A DNA stretch of 12,881 bases from JACCZP01 sp050997195. Its GTDB lineage: Bacteria; Actinomycetota; Thermoleophilia; Solirubrobacterales; Thermoleophilaceae. This document shows, piece after piece, positions 1-5,721 of the stretch. The position numbers and the translations under genes were made by a program. The DNA lies in contig JBPCRE010000221.1 in assembly GCA_050997195.1 (NCBI GenBank), forward strand, positions 1-12,881. The letters run 5' to 3'. The notes below the pieces were generated by a model. It was not told the DNA's origin. It saw nothing but the letters and a program-made list of their open reading frames with translations, and did not search any database. Positions within the stretch are counted from its first letter, which is position 1. Every line of letters starts with the position of its first letter.

Positions 1-2
1 GC

Positions 3-164
3 ACGTTCGTGGGCGGTGCGGACATCGTCACCGAGATGTACGAGACGGGCGAGCTGGCCGAGACCCTCGGCGTCGATCAGCCCTCCGGGGAAGAGGTCCC
101 CGAGGCTCCCGCCGTGGGGGCGCCGCAAACTGCCCCCCTCGGCCTAGAGAACCGGCTCGGCTAG
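3..164 (+). CDS. Monothiol glutaredoxin (Grx4/GrxD type), C-terminal part
   Basis: The gene enters from the left edge, so only the last 53 residues are visible; the frame closes with TAG at 162-164. The first visible residues, TFVGGADIVTEMYETGEL, match the conserved end of Grx4-type monothiol glutaredoxins, where the GG-x-D-[IL] turn and following helix contact glutathione. In the family these proteins bind or carry [2Fe-2S] clusters through one CGFS cysteine and glutathione; that active site lies outside the window. Many homologues have GGCD here, while this protein has GGAD. A Pro/Glu-rich tail of about 25 residues follows the domain. The gene converges on a minus-strand pair that starts with another thioredoxin-fold protein. 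Confidence 0.72.
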   Translation, partial: TFVGGADIVTEMYETGELAETLGVDQPSGEEVPEAPAVGAPQTAPLGLENRLG

Positions 165-192
165 CGGCCCGGCCCGGCTAGCGGCCCGGCCC
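161..192. repeat. Short tandem direct repeat carrying both convergent stop codons
   Basis: The 15-base unit ctagcggcccggccc occurs at 161-175 and again at 178-192. The TAG stop of the glutaredoxin gene lies in the first copy and the complement of the TAG stop of the minus-strand gene (178-180) lies in the second. It looks like a small tandem duplication at the gene junction. Confidence 0.7.
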
Positions 193-432
193 CTCGCCGG
201 GCCGCTCGGGCGGCCGTTCCGGCCCCTCGTCGATCGGCTGCCGGCGACCTCGGTCGCGAGCGTTCGTCACCGCCGCCCGGCCGCGTGCAGCCGCCCCGCG
301 CATCTGCTGGCGGTAGCGCTCCTTCTCCTCGGGAGACATCGCCTTCCAGCGCTTGTAGGCGGCGCGGGCCACCACGGGCCCGTAGCGGCGCGCCGCGCGG
401 GCGGCCCACGCGGCGGCAAAGGGCGAGGGCAT
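178..432 (-). CDS. Small basic protein with HMG-box-like motif, function unknown
   Basis: This encodes 84 residues. The ATG at 432 shares one base with the TGA of the upstream gene (TGATG), which points to translational coupling and decides the start; the same frame runs further upstream but only through the Grx/GST-like gene. Residues 1-60 are rich in Ala, Arg and Lys and contain YKRWKAMSPEEKERY at about 26-40, which resembles the W-x-x-[ML]-[ST]-x-EEK-x-x-Y core helix of eukaryotic HMG boxes. The last 25 residues are a Pro/Glu/Arg tail encoded partly by the terminator-like hairpin. The resemblance is local and may be chance; a nucleic-acid-binding role is only a guess. No membrane segment or signal peptide is seen. 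Confidence 0.55.
   Translation of the reverse strand: MPSPFAAAWAARAARRYGPVVARAAYKRWKAMSPEEKERYRQQMRGAAARGRAAVTNARDRGRRQPIDEGPERPPERPGEGPGR
181..205. terminator. Candidate bidirectional terminator hairpin
   Basis: There is a perfect 10-bp inverted repeat, gcggcccggc at 181-190 and gccgggccgc at 196-205, with a 5-nt loop. The left arm also occurs at 164-173 in the first copy of the direct repeat, so two alternative stems are possible. It sits between convergent genes and inside the last codons of the minus-strand gene. No T-run follows on either strand, so it is not a classical intrinsic terminator. Confidence 0.4.
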
Positions 433-704
433 CAGCGCCCGCCCGCCGTGGCGGCGCCCCGGGTGCGCTCCACGCGCTCGAGGTACTCGAGGATGCGCTT
501 GGAGTCGTGCACCACCTCCTCGCCGTGCACGAGCACCGGCACCCAGCGCTGGCCGGTGAGCTCCATCACCTCGGGGCGATAGCGCTTCATGTAGGGCACC
601 CGGACCTCCTCGTACTCGATCGACAGTTGGCGCAGCCGCCGCGCCACGGCTCCGCACCCACAGAGGTTGTCCGTCGGCGTCTTGCAGCGATACAGGGTCG
701 CCAT
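432..704 (-). CDS. Small glutaredoxin/GST N-terminal-fold protein
   Basis: This 90-residue protein is one thioredoxin-fold domain. It opens with a beta strand and cysteine (MATLYRC), has a Cys-Gly-Cys at 15-17, a helix (AVARRLRQLS), the VP pair at 55-56 where the fold places its cis-proline, and HDSKRILEYLE at 66-76, the D-S-x-x-I-x-x-Y-L signature of GST N-terminal and glutaredoxin-like domains. The full GST C-terminal helical domain is absent, so it is closer in size to glutaredoxins. The Cys pattern is not the usual CPYC or CGFS: Cys7 stands at the end of the first strand and a CGC lies further on. It likely binds a low-molecular-weight thiol or does thiol-disulfide exchange; the substrate is unknown. 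It is the first gene of a coupled pair with the small basic protein. Confidence 0.68.
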   Translation of the reverse strand: MATLYRCKTPTDNLCGCGAVARRLRQLSIEYEEVRVPYMKRYRPEVMELTGQRWVPVLVHGEEVVHDSKRILEYLERVERTRGAATAGGR

Positions 705-733
705 GCCTCTCAGAGTAGTCGGCGCGCCCTCGC

Positions 734-753
734 GTCTCGGGCGCGGCCGAGAC
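734..753 (-). terminator. Candidate terminator hairpin after the DksA-like gene
   Basis: There is a perfect 7-bp stem, gtctcgg at 734-740 and ccgagac at 747-753, with a 6-nt GC-rich loop. It lies 18 bases past the stop of the zinc-finger gene in that gene's direction and 30 bases before the next minus-strand gene. No T-run follows, and stems of this size are not rare in DNA this GC-rich. Confidence 0.3.
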
Positions 754-770
754 CGCCGGCTCAGCTCAGC

Positions 771-1157
771 TCAGCGGTCGAGTGGTGGCTGGTTGGCGAT
801 GCGCCCGTGGGCCTCGAGCTCGCGCTGATGGTCGATGCAGCGCACGGCCTCCGGCATGGCCTCGACGCGCCCCGCGGGGATCTCCTTGCCGCATACCACG
901 CACGTCCCGTAGGTGCCCGCGTCGAGCGCGCTGAGCGCCTCGTCGATCCGTCCGCGCTCGTCGTCGAGGAGGAGCTCGGTGGTCTGGTCGAGCTCCTGGT
1001 CGTGCATCTCCGAGCCCATGTCTCCGGGGTGCTGGTCGTAGTCGGCCAGCTCGCTGCCGCCCTCGCTCTCCTTGCGCATCTTCTCGCGCGTGCTCTCGAT
1101 CTCCGCGACGCGCTGCTCGAGCCGGGTCCTGACCTGCTGTTCGTCGTAGTCCGCCAT
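771..1157 (-). CDS. DksA/TraR family zinc-finger protein
   Basis: This encodes 128 residues from the ATG at 1157, chosen because the upstream extension of the frame runs into the divergent DegV gene and is only Arg/Pro-rich. The N-terminal half (about 1-80) is charged and helical, as in the coiled coil of DksA-like proteins. The C-terminal finger is Cys86-x2-Cys89-x17-Cys107-x2-His110, within YGTCVVCG...RCIDH. Family members usually have four cysteines; here the last ligand is His. DksA/TraR proteins enter the RNA polymerase secondary channel and alter initiation, but the acidic DxxDxA coiled-coil tip of E. coli DksA is not obvious, so a DksA-like activity is uncertain. The gene is divergent from the DegV gene, 53 bp away. 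Confidence 0.82.
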   Translation of the reverse strand: MADYDEQQVRTRLEQRVAEIESTREKMRKESEGGSELADYDQHPGDMGSEMHDQELDQTTELLLDDERGRIDEALSALDAGTYGTCVVCGKEIPAGRVEAMPEAVRCIDHQRELEAHGRIANQPPLDR

Positions 1158-1210
1158 GAGGCCGGAGAGTCTAGGCGTCCGGGCAAACGGCGGATAGGGT
1201 CGCTCGCCGG

Positions 1211-2079
1211 ATGCCGTCCGTCGCCGTCGTCTCCGACACCACCGGCTACCTGCCTCCCGCGCTCGTGGCGGCACGCGGGATCCACCTGGTTCCCCTGTAC
1301 GTGAACTTCGGGGAGGCCCAGACGGTGTCCGAGGATCGCATGGGCGACCTCGACACCTTCTATGACGAGCTGCGCTCCTCCGACGAGCTGCCCACACCTC
1401 GGGCCCGCGGGTCGAGGACTTCGTCGCCGCCTACGAGCCGCTGCTCGCCGGCGGCGGCGAGGTGGTGTCCGTGCACATCTCGGGCGGGCTCTCCCACACC
1501 GTGGCCGCCGCGCGGGAGGCCGCTGAGCGCCTCGAGGCCGAGGGAAGGGGCGGAGCCCGGGTGTCGGTGGTCAACTCCTCGACCGCCGGCGGAGGGCTCG
1601 GCCTCATGGCCCTCGTGGCGGCGCGGGCGGCGCAGGATGCCGCGGATGCCGCCGAGGTGGTGGAGCGGGTGCTTGCCGCCCGCGGCGAGCTCAAGACCTG
1701 GCTGGCCCTCGACACGCTCGAGTTCCTGAAGCGAAGCGACCGGGCCGGTGCGGCCAAGAGCTGGATCGGCTCGACCCTCGGGGTGAAGCCCATCCTCACC
1801 GTGGAGTCGGAGATCATGGTCATCGAGCGCGTTCGCACGAACGACCGCGTGTCCGAGCGGCTCGTGGACTACGCCCGCCAGCGAGCCGCCTCCGGTGCCT
1901 CGGCGTGGTTCGTGCAACACGTGCAGGCACCCGAGCAGGCCGCCCAGCTCGCGGCCGCCTGCCGCGGGGTCTTCGGCCGGGAGCCCGAGTTCCTCTCCGA
2001 GATCGGACCGGTGCTCGGCGTGCACACAGGCCCACGCATGCTCGCCCTGGGGGCGATGCCCCCGCGCCACGTGGACTGA
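1211..2079 (+). pseudogene. DegV family fatty-acid-binding protein, frameshifted
   Basis: The two halves of one DegV protein lie in two plus-strand frames. The first part (from ATG 1211) reads MPSVAVVSDTTGYLPP and on to DELP; the second, from about 1396 to the TGA at 2077-2079, reads TSGPRVEDFVAAYEP, then HISGGLSHT and IGSTLGVKPIL. DegV proteins have a conserved P-T-T-S here, so the DNA should read ccc acc acc tcg but reads cccacacctcg, one base short at 1394-1396. With that base restored the product is 290 residues, the usual family length. Known members bind a fatty acid between two alpha/beta domains; FakB proteins present it to FakA kinase, and no FakA-like gene is nearby. Everything else is intact, so this is either a recent mutation or an assembly error. 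A standalone start at 1462 would lack the N-terminal domain. Confidence 0.85.
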
Positions 2080-2123
2080 GGGCCGTCTTCCTGAAGCTCG
2101 GCTCGCGGGACCCGGCGGAGGGT

Positions 2124-3233
2124 TCAGCCGGCCTCCGGGCGCACCTCGGATTTCCCCGGCCGATGCGCGGGCTCCTCCGCCGGCCGGCCGCCGGACTCCT
2201 GCTCCGCCTCCTCCGCGGTGTGCGTGGTACCGGGCCAGTAGGTCTGCATGAGGATCTGCACCGTGGCGGCCGCCGGGATGGCCAGCAGCGCTCCAAGCAC
2301 CCCGAGCAGCGTGGCCCCGCAGAGCACGGCGATGATCACGAGCAGTGCCGAGAGCTCCACGGTGCGCCGGTAGACGAAGGGCTGCAGCACGTTGTTCTCG
2401 ACCTGCTGGTAGAGCAGGAAGAAGATGCTCCAAACGATCAGCGTGGTCGGGAAGTCCTGGAAGACGGCCACGAATGCGATGAGCGCCCCCGCGATCGAGG
2501 CTCCGATCAGCGGGATGAGGTCGAGAAAGGCCATGAGCACGGCCAGCGGCACGGCGAACGGCACGCCCAGGATGGCCAGGACCAGATAGGTGCTGGTGCC
2601 GGCGGCCAGGGCGATGGAGAACGCCCCGATCACATAGCCGCCCACCGCTCGATACACCCGAGCGGCGGCCAGCCGGGCGGTGGGCTCCCGCTCGGGCCCG
2701 AGCTGCAGGAAGAAGAAGTTCACGATCCTGCGCCCGTCGAGCAGGAACAGAAACGCGATCACCAGGATGGTGATGAGCTGGAAGAGCGTCGAGAAGACCC
2801 CCACGGTCACCGCCTGCAGCGCGCTGACCGCCCCGCCGAGGCGCTGGGGGATCGTCTCGGCCTGGCGGCCGAGCGACTCGGTCACTCCGTAGCGGTTGTC
2901 GTAGGCGGCGATGGTGGGCGAGCGGCGCAGGTCGTCGACGTAGCCGGGAACGCTCTTCGCGAAGGCGTCGACCTCGTCGACCACGGGCGGGACGATGAGC
3001 AGTCCCACCCCCACGATGAGCAGGAGGATCGTCACGTAGACGAGGACGATGGCGAGTCCGCGCGGCACGCGGCGCCGCTGGAAGACGTCGACCGCCGGGC
3101 CGAGGGCCACCGCCAGGAACGCCGCGATCACCACCATGATCACCACGGTTCGAAGCAGGAACAGGAGGCCGAGTGCTGCCGCCACCGCGACCACGGTCAG
3201 GATGATCCGGACGATCGAGCGGACCGAGATCAC
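2124..3233 (-). CDS. AI-2E family transporter (PerM/YdiK/TqsA-like permease)
   Basis: This is a 369-residue membrane protein starting at GTG 3233. Hydrophobic segments run from about residues 8-25, 27-43, 60-82, 140-166 and 200-330, with a soluble stretch of about 90-135 between the N-terminal helices and the C-terminal bundle, the family layout. Family-typical pieces are the AFLDLIPLIGASIAGA region, QVENNVLQPFVYRR and the final LGVLGALLAIPAAATVQIL. The cytoplasmic tail (last 35 residues) is Glu/Pro-rich. Members export small molecules or act as ion antiporters (TqsA with autoinducer-2); the family name does not prove AI-2 transport. It follows the DUF3618 gene on the same strand after a 63-bp gap with a hairpin, so it may be a separate or partly read-through unit. 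Confidence 0.88.
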   Translation of the reverse strand: MISVRSIVRIILTVVAVAAALGLLFLLRTVVIMVVIAAFLAVALGPAVDVFQRRRVPRGLAIVLVYVTILLLIVGVGLLIVPPVVDEVDAFAKSVPGYVDDLRRSPTIAAYDNRYGVTESLGRQAETIPQRLGGAVSALQAVTVGVFSTLFQLITILVIAFLFLLDGRRIVNFFFLQLGPEREPTARLAAARVYRAVGGYVIGAFSIALAAGTSTYLVLAILGVPFAVPLAVLMAFLDLIPLIGASIAGALIAFVAVFQDFPTTLIVWSIFFLLYQQVENNVLQPFVYRRTVELSALLVIIAVLCGATLLGVLGALLAIPAAATVQILMQTYWPGTTHTAEEAEQESGGRPAEEPAHRPGKSEVRPEAG

Positions 3234-3273
3234 GGCCGGGAGGCTAGTGCTCCGTCGCCGAGGTTCCCTGGGG

Positions 3274-3292
3274 CCCCGCGTGGGTCGCGGGG
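3274..3292 (-). terminator. Candidate terminator or attenuator hairpin
   Basis: There is a perfect 7-bp stem, ccccgcg at 3274-3280 and cgcgggg at 3286-3292, with loop tgggt. It lies in the 63-bp gap between the DUF3618 stop and the AI-2E transporter start on the minus strand, the longest gap in this gene run. It has no T-run. It could weaken transcription into the transporter or be chance. Confidence 0.33.
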
Positions 3293-3296
3293 TGCG

Positions 3297-3521
3297 CTAG
3301 CCCGTACGGAAGAGCCCGAAGAAGCCGGCGAGGCCTCCGCCCAGGAGGAAGCCGGCGGCGGCCGCGCCGATGACCACGGGTTGGCTGTGCTCCCGAAGCC
3401 TCGAGCGCCAGTCGGTGAACTCGGTGACCTTGCGCTTGAGCGCCTCCACGTCGTAGGTCAGCTCGCCGCGCGTGGCTTCGATCGAACGGCGAATCTGCTG
3501 GGAGGAGCGTCCGGTGGCCAT
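3297..3521 (-). CDS. DUF3618 family small membrane protein
   Basis: This encodes 74 residues. The ATG at 3521 shares one base with the TGA of the Holin-X gene (TGATG), so it is translationally coupled. The N-terminal QQIRRSIEATRGELTYDVEAL (about residues 8-28) is the DUF3618 signature (I-x-x-T-R-x-x-L-x-x-x-V-x-x-L), an amphipathic helix; a single Ala/Gly-rich membrane segment follows at about 49-71. The family is frequent in actinobacteria and proteobacteria next to Holin-X (DUF1469) genes, as here. The function is unknown, with envelope association presumed. Confidence 0.8.
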   Translation of the reverse strand: MATGRSSQQIRRSIEATRGELTYDVEALKRKVTEFTDWRSRLREHSQPVVIGAAAAGFLLGGGLAGFFGLFRTG

Positions 3522-3955
3522 CAGCGGCGTGCCTCCTCGAGCGCTGCACGGGTCTTCTTGGCCTCGTCGATGGCGAGCTGCGGGGTGGGCGGGCTTCCGC
3601 GGCGTACGAAGCGGGCCGCCACGAGCCCCGCGATGGCCGCGAGCAGGAGCAGGATCCCGGTCACGATCAGGTAGCCCGGCCAGACGAACCCCGTGTCGAT
3701 GTCGCCGTCGAGCACGTCGGTGAGGAAGTAGGCCAGGGCGTGGAGGAAGTAGATGAGGGCAAGGAAGGCGAAGACCCCGGCGGCGGCTCCCACGGCCGCG
3801 CCACGGGCGAGCTTGGCCACCTTCTCACCCACCTCGGTGCGGGCCAGAGCGATCTCCTCGCGGACGAGGAGGGAGACCTTCGTCGAGATGTCCCCCACGA
3901 TCTCCCCGAGGCCGCGCTCAGGGGGTCGGGGACGTGAGCTGTTGCGCTCAGCCAC
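3521..3955 (-). CDS. Holin-X (phage holin superfamily III / DUF1469) family membrane protein
   Basis: This encodes 144 residues from GTG 3955, overlapping the upstream gene by 8 bp. Residues 14-50 form a polar amphipathic helix (LGEIVGDISTKVSLLVREEIALARTE, listed here only by its key run EEIALARTEV) typical of the family. There are two membrane hairpin helices at about 53-79 and 90-115, and a charged C-terminal tail with a helix rich in Ala, Lys and Glu. The family name comes from an actinobacteriophage holin, but chromosomal members sit beside DUF3618 genes and are not linked to lysis. No phage genes are nearby, so a cellular envelope role is more likely than a lysis function. Confidence 0.82.
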   Translation of the reverse strand: MAERNSSRPRPPERGLGEIVGDISTKVSLLVREEIALARTEVGEKVAKLARGAAVGAAAGVFAFLALIYFLHALAYFLTDVLDGDIDTGFVWPGYLIVTGILLLLAAIAGLVAARFVRRGSPPTPQLAIDEAKKTRAALEEARR

Positions 3956-4733
3956 GGCCGAGCCGCTTGAGGATGCGCGCCAGGAGGAGCCCGCCCGCGA
4001 AGGCGCCGAGAACCGCGATCTCGGGCCGCTGCTCGAGCAGCCCGCCGGCCACCGGGGCAGCCGACACCGCCGGCTCGCCCGGCACGCCCTCGGTCTCGAG
4101 GCCTGGGGGAGGGCCGGTGCGCACCGGAGCCGGGCTCGAGGGCGGAGGGGGCGGCACTCCGGCCGCCGAGGCCGCGCCTGGCGCGGCGGCGGCGCTTCCC
4201 ACCGCCGACTCGGTCTGGGCCGCGGGCGCCGGATCGGGGGGAGAGTCGCCGAGCGCGTTCATCGTCGCGGGGGGTGGGGGCTCGGTTGCGCCCGGCCCGG
4301 GCACGGCGGGCTCGAGCGGCTCTTCGTCGACCGGGAGCGGCTCCTCGTCGCCGGCGAGGGGCTCCTCGTCCGCTGCGAGGGGCTCGGATTCGTCGAGCTC
4401 CGCGGGCCTCTCCGCCGAGGAGTCGATGACCTCGGGAGGGAGCTCTTCGGGGCGGAGCTCTTCGGGAGCGACGTCCGCGGCCGGCTCCTCGGGGGCGATC
4501 GTCGCGGCGGGGACATCGGCCGGTGGTAGATCCTCCTCCGCGGGTGGCGATCCGAGCGGCTGGTCCTGCGGTCGGTCGACATCCTCCCCGATCGCTCCGG
4601 GGGCGTCGGCCGGCGGAAGCCCCGAGACCGCGTCCTCCTCGTCGCCCGCGGCGGGCGGCGCGGCCGGATCGACGTCCTCGCCCGCGGCAGCCTCGCCAGG
4701 CGCATCCCAGCTCTTTCTCCGGAATAGGGGCAT
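3948..4733 (-). CDS. Acidic Pro/Glu-rich protein with C-terminal membrane anchor, unknown function
   Basis: This encodes 261 residues from ATG 4733, two bases after the stop of the upstream micro-ORF. That tight spacing and the natural MPLFRRKS beginning decide the start, although the frame stays open upstream. The N-terminus is short and basic. Residues 15-225 are low-complexity, dominated by Pro, Glu, Asp and Ala, with three tandem EPLxxDE heptads at about 118-138. Residues 238-254 are hydrophobic and followed by LKRLGRG, which suggests a tail anchor with a basic cytoplasmic end. No enzyme motif is present. It is likely disordered and possibly a spacer or scaffold at the membrane. Its place in a coupled run with three small membrane proteins supports the frame, as does the poor quality of the opposing Ser-rich plus-strand frame. 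Confidence 0.62.
   Translation of the reverse strand: MPLFRRKSWDAPGEAAAGEDVDPAAPPAAGDEEDAVSGLPPADAPGAIGEDVDRPQDQPLGSPPAEEDLPPADVPAATIAPEEPAADVAPEELRPEELPPEVIDSSAERPAELDESEPLAADEEPLAGDEEPLPVDEEPLEPAVPGPGATEPPPPATMNALGDSPPDPAPAAQTESAVGSAAAAPGAASAAGVPPPPPSSPAPVRTGPPPGLETEGVPGEPAVSAAPVAGGLLEQRPEIAVLGAFAGGLLLARILKRLGRG
4314..4385. repeat. 21-bp in-frame tandem repeat in the acidic protein gene
   Basis: There are three consecutive 21-bp units (4314-4334, 4335-4355, 4356-4376) and the start of a fourth, each beginning gag[cg]ggctc. On the minus strand they encode EPLxxDE heptads. Base differences between units show they have diverged under coding constraint. Confidence 0.65.
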
Positions 4734-4735
4734 GG

Positions 4736-4873
4736 CTAGAAGTCCGGCGGATCCTCGTCGAAGGCGCGCATCCAGATGACGGTGGCCAGTCGCTGCGTGG
4801 CGAGGGTGGCCAAGGCGCCGAGCCCGGCCAGCAGCCCGCTCCACATGAGCCGCTTTACTAGGTCGTTGCTCAC
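4736..4873 (-). CDS. 45-aa single-span membrane micro-protein
   Basis: The frame starts at GTG 4873 and ends with TAG at 4736-4738, two bases before the next ATG. The product is 45 residues: a charged N-terminus (MSNDLVKRL), one hydrophobic segment at about residues 10-33 with a G-x-x-x-x-G-x-G-x-x pattern (GLLAGLGALATLA), and a polar, acidic C-terminus ending FDEDPPDF. The 2-bp junction with the acidic protein gene, codons ending mostly in G/C and a possible promoter just upstream support it being real. It heads the envelope gene run. I do not recognise a family; it resembles in layout the small membrane proteins often found with Holin-X and DUF3618 genes. Confidence 0.6.
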   Translation of the reverse strand: MSNDLVKRLMWSGLLAGLGALATLATQRLATVIWMRAFDEDPPDF

Positions 4874-4882
4874 AGGGCGGGC

Positions 4883-4911
4883 AATCTACAACACGTTTTC
4901 GGGTTTGTGCA
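4883..4911 (-). promoter_or_regulatory. Possible promoter of the envelope gene run
   Basis: On the minus strand TGCACA (complement of 4906-4911), a 17-bp spacer and TAGATT (complement of 4883-4888) resemble sigma-70-type -35 and -10 boxes. The -10 ends 9 bases before the GTG at 4873, giving a very short or absent leader. It is in one of the few AT-richer spots of the region. There is no experimental support. Confidence 0.3.
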
Positions 4912-4933
4912 CCTCCATGGGCACGTCGTCGTC

Positions 4934-5572
4934 CTAACGGGAGATCGTGGGGGCCCCGGCGGGGGCTGCCTCGAGCCCCCCGCAGATGGCCTCCACCACG
5001 AGCGACTTCGCGCGCTCGAGCTCCTCGTCGGTGCGCGGCATGAGGTCGAAGATCCACGCCGTCAGCAGCTGCTCGATGGCGCCGTAGAAGCACATGGCCG
5101 CGAACTGGGCGGAGATGTCGGCCTTGAAGGAGCCGTCGTGGCGCCCCGACTCGACGATGCGCGCGATGAGGGCGTACGCCTCGTCGATGGTCTGAAGGTG
5201 CTCGCGGCCGAAGGAGTTAGCGGCTCGGGTGACCTCCACGATGATCACCTTCATCAGGTCCGGCTCGTGACGGTAGGAGTCGATGATGAACGAGGCCACC
5301 TCGCGCAGCTTCTCCCGGGCGGAGGCGTCGTGGCCCTCGTCGATGGCCACGATGGCGTCGAGCATCAGCTGCCAGCGCTCGGTGAAGAGCGTGTTGAGCA
5401 TGTGCTCCTTGGAGTCGAAGTAGTGGTACACGAGGCCGTAGGCCACCCCCGCCTCGTCGGCCACGTCGGAGACCCGGCAGGCGTGGAAGCCCTGCCGGGC
5501 GAACACGCGGATGGCCGCGCCGAGGATCAGTCGCCGCTTGTCGCCCCGCGCGCGGGGCGAGGAGGCCGCCAT
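4934..5572 (-). CDS. TetR/AcrR family transcriptional regulator
   Basis: This encodes 212 residues from ATG 5572, with ctccc (GGGAG on the sense strand) 10 bases upstream as ribosome binding site; the longer frame to 5683 would swallow the divergent promoter region. Residues 14-60 are the TetR_N helix-turn-helix: ILGAAIRVFARQGF, then VSDVADEAGVAYGLVYHYF with the classic Y-H-Y-F-x-S-K-E-x-L end. The remaining 150 residues form the all-helical ligand-binding and dimer domain, of a type seen in acyl-CoA or fatty-acid responsive members (FadR/PsrA-like), though ligand residues cannot be read from sequence. It is divergent from an alpha/beta hydrolase gene, 149 bp away, and likely represses it and itself. 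It may also control the neighbouring PHA operon. Confidence 0.88.
   Translation of the reverse strand: MAASSPRARGDKRRLILGAAIRVFARQGFHACRVSDVADEAGVAYGLVYHYFDSKEHMLNTLFTERWQLMLDAIVAIDEGHDASAREKLREVASFIIDSYRHEPDLMKVIIVEVTRAANSFGREHLQTIDEAYALIARIVESGRHDGSFKADISAQFAAMCFYGAIEQLLTAWIFDLMPRTDEELERAKSLVVEAICGGLEAAPAGAPTISR
4961..4980 (-). terminator. Hairpin inside the 3' end of the TetR gene
   Basis: There is a 7-bp perfect stem, gggggct at 4961-4967 and agccccc at 4974-4980, with a 6-nt loop, extendable by two more pairs with one bulged base. It lies about 25-45 bases before the TetR stop codon, inside coding sequence, and lacks a T-run. It may simply reflect the Gly/Ala/Pro codons there. Confidence 0.22.
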
Positions 5573-5721
5573 CAGCGCCCGACTCCCGAGAGCCCCTGAG
5601 ACCTTCGAGTTCGCCCTCTCCCTCTGAGTCGTGCGCGCAAGGGGCGCGAGTCTATCGGCGGCCCTCCGCGCTCCGTGGGCCACAATCGCCCGATCGAGCG
5701 GGGAAGTACTCTGCCCACCTC
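5573..5721. promoter_or_regulatory. Divergent control region of TetR and hydrolase genes
   Basis: This 149-bp intergenic stretch separates two divergent genes and should hold both promoters and the TetR operator. I found no convincing palindrome of operator length: the clearest symmetry is a 5-bp stem at 5634-5648 (cgcgc...gcgcg), too simple to call. The hydrolase GTG has no good ribosome site within 10 bases; ggggaag lies about 16 bases upstream. Confidence 0.4.

Noticed and set aside
1905..3674. Plus-strand open frame of 589 codons opposite the AI-2E transporter
   Set aside because: Highly charged, repetitive translation (Asp/Glu/His/Arg) mirrored from hydrophobic codons; the minus-strand protein has clear family motifs.
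3521..3955. Prophage lysis gene
   Set aside because: Holin-X family proteins are commonly chromosomal next to DUF3618; no endolysin, capsid, tail or integrase gene is nearby.
3934..4779. Plus-strand Ser/Gly-rich frame opposite the acidic protein
   Set aside because: Pure low complexity; the minus-strand frame has tight junctions on both sides and a membrane anchor.
5634..5648. TetR operator candidate cgcgc-aaggg-gcgcg
   Set aside because: Five-base GC-only arms are expected often by chance in this composition.
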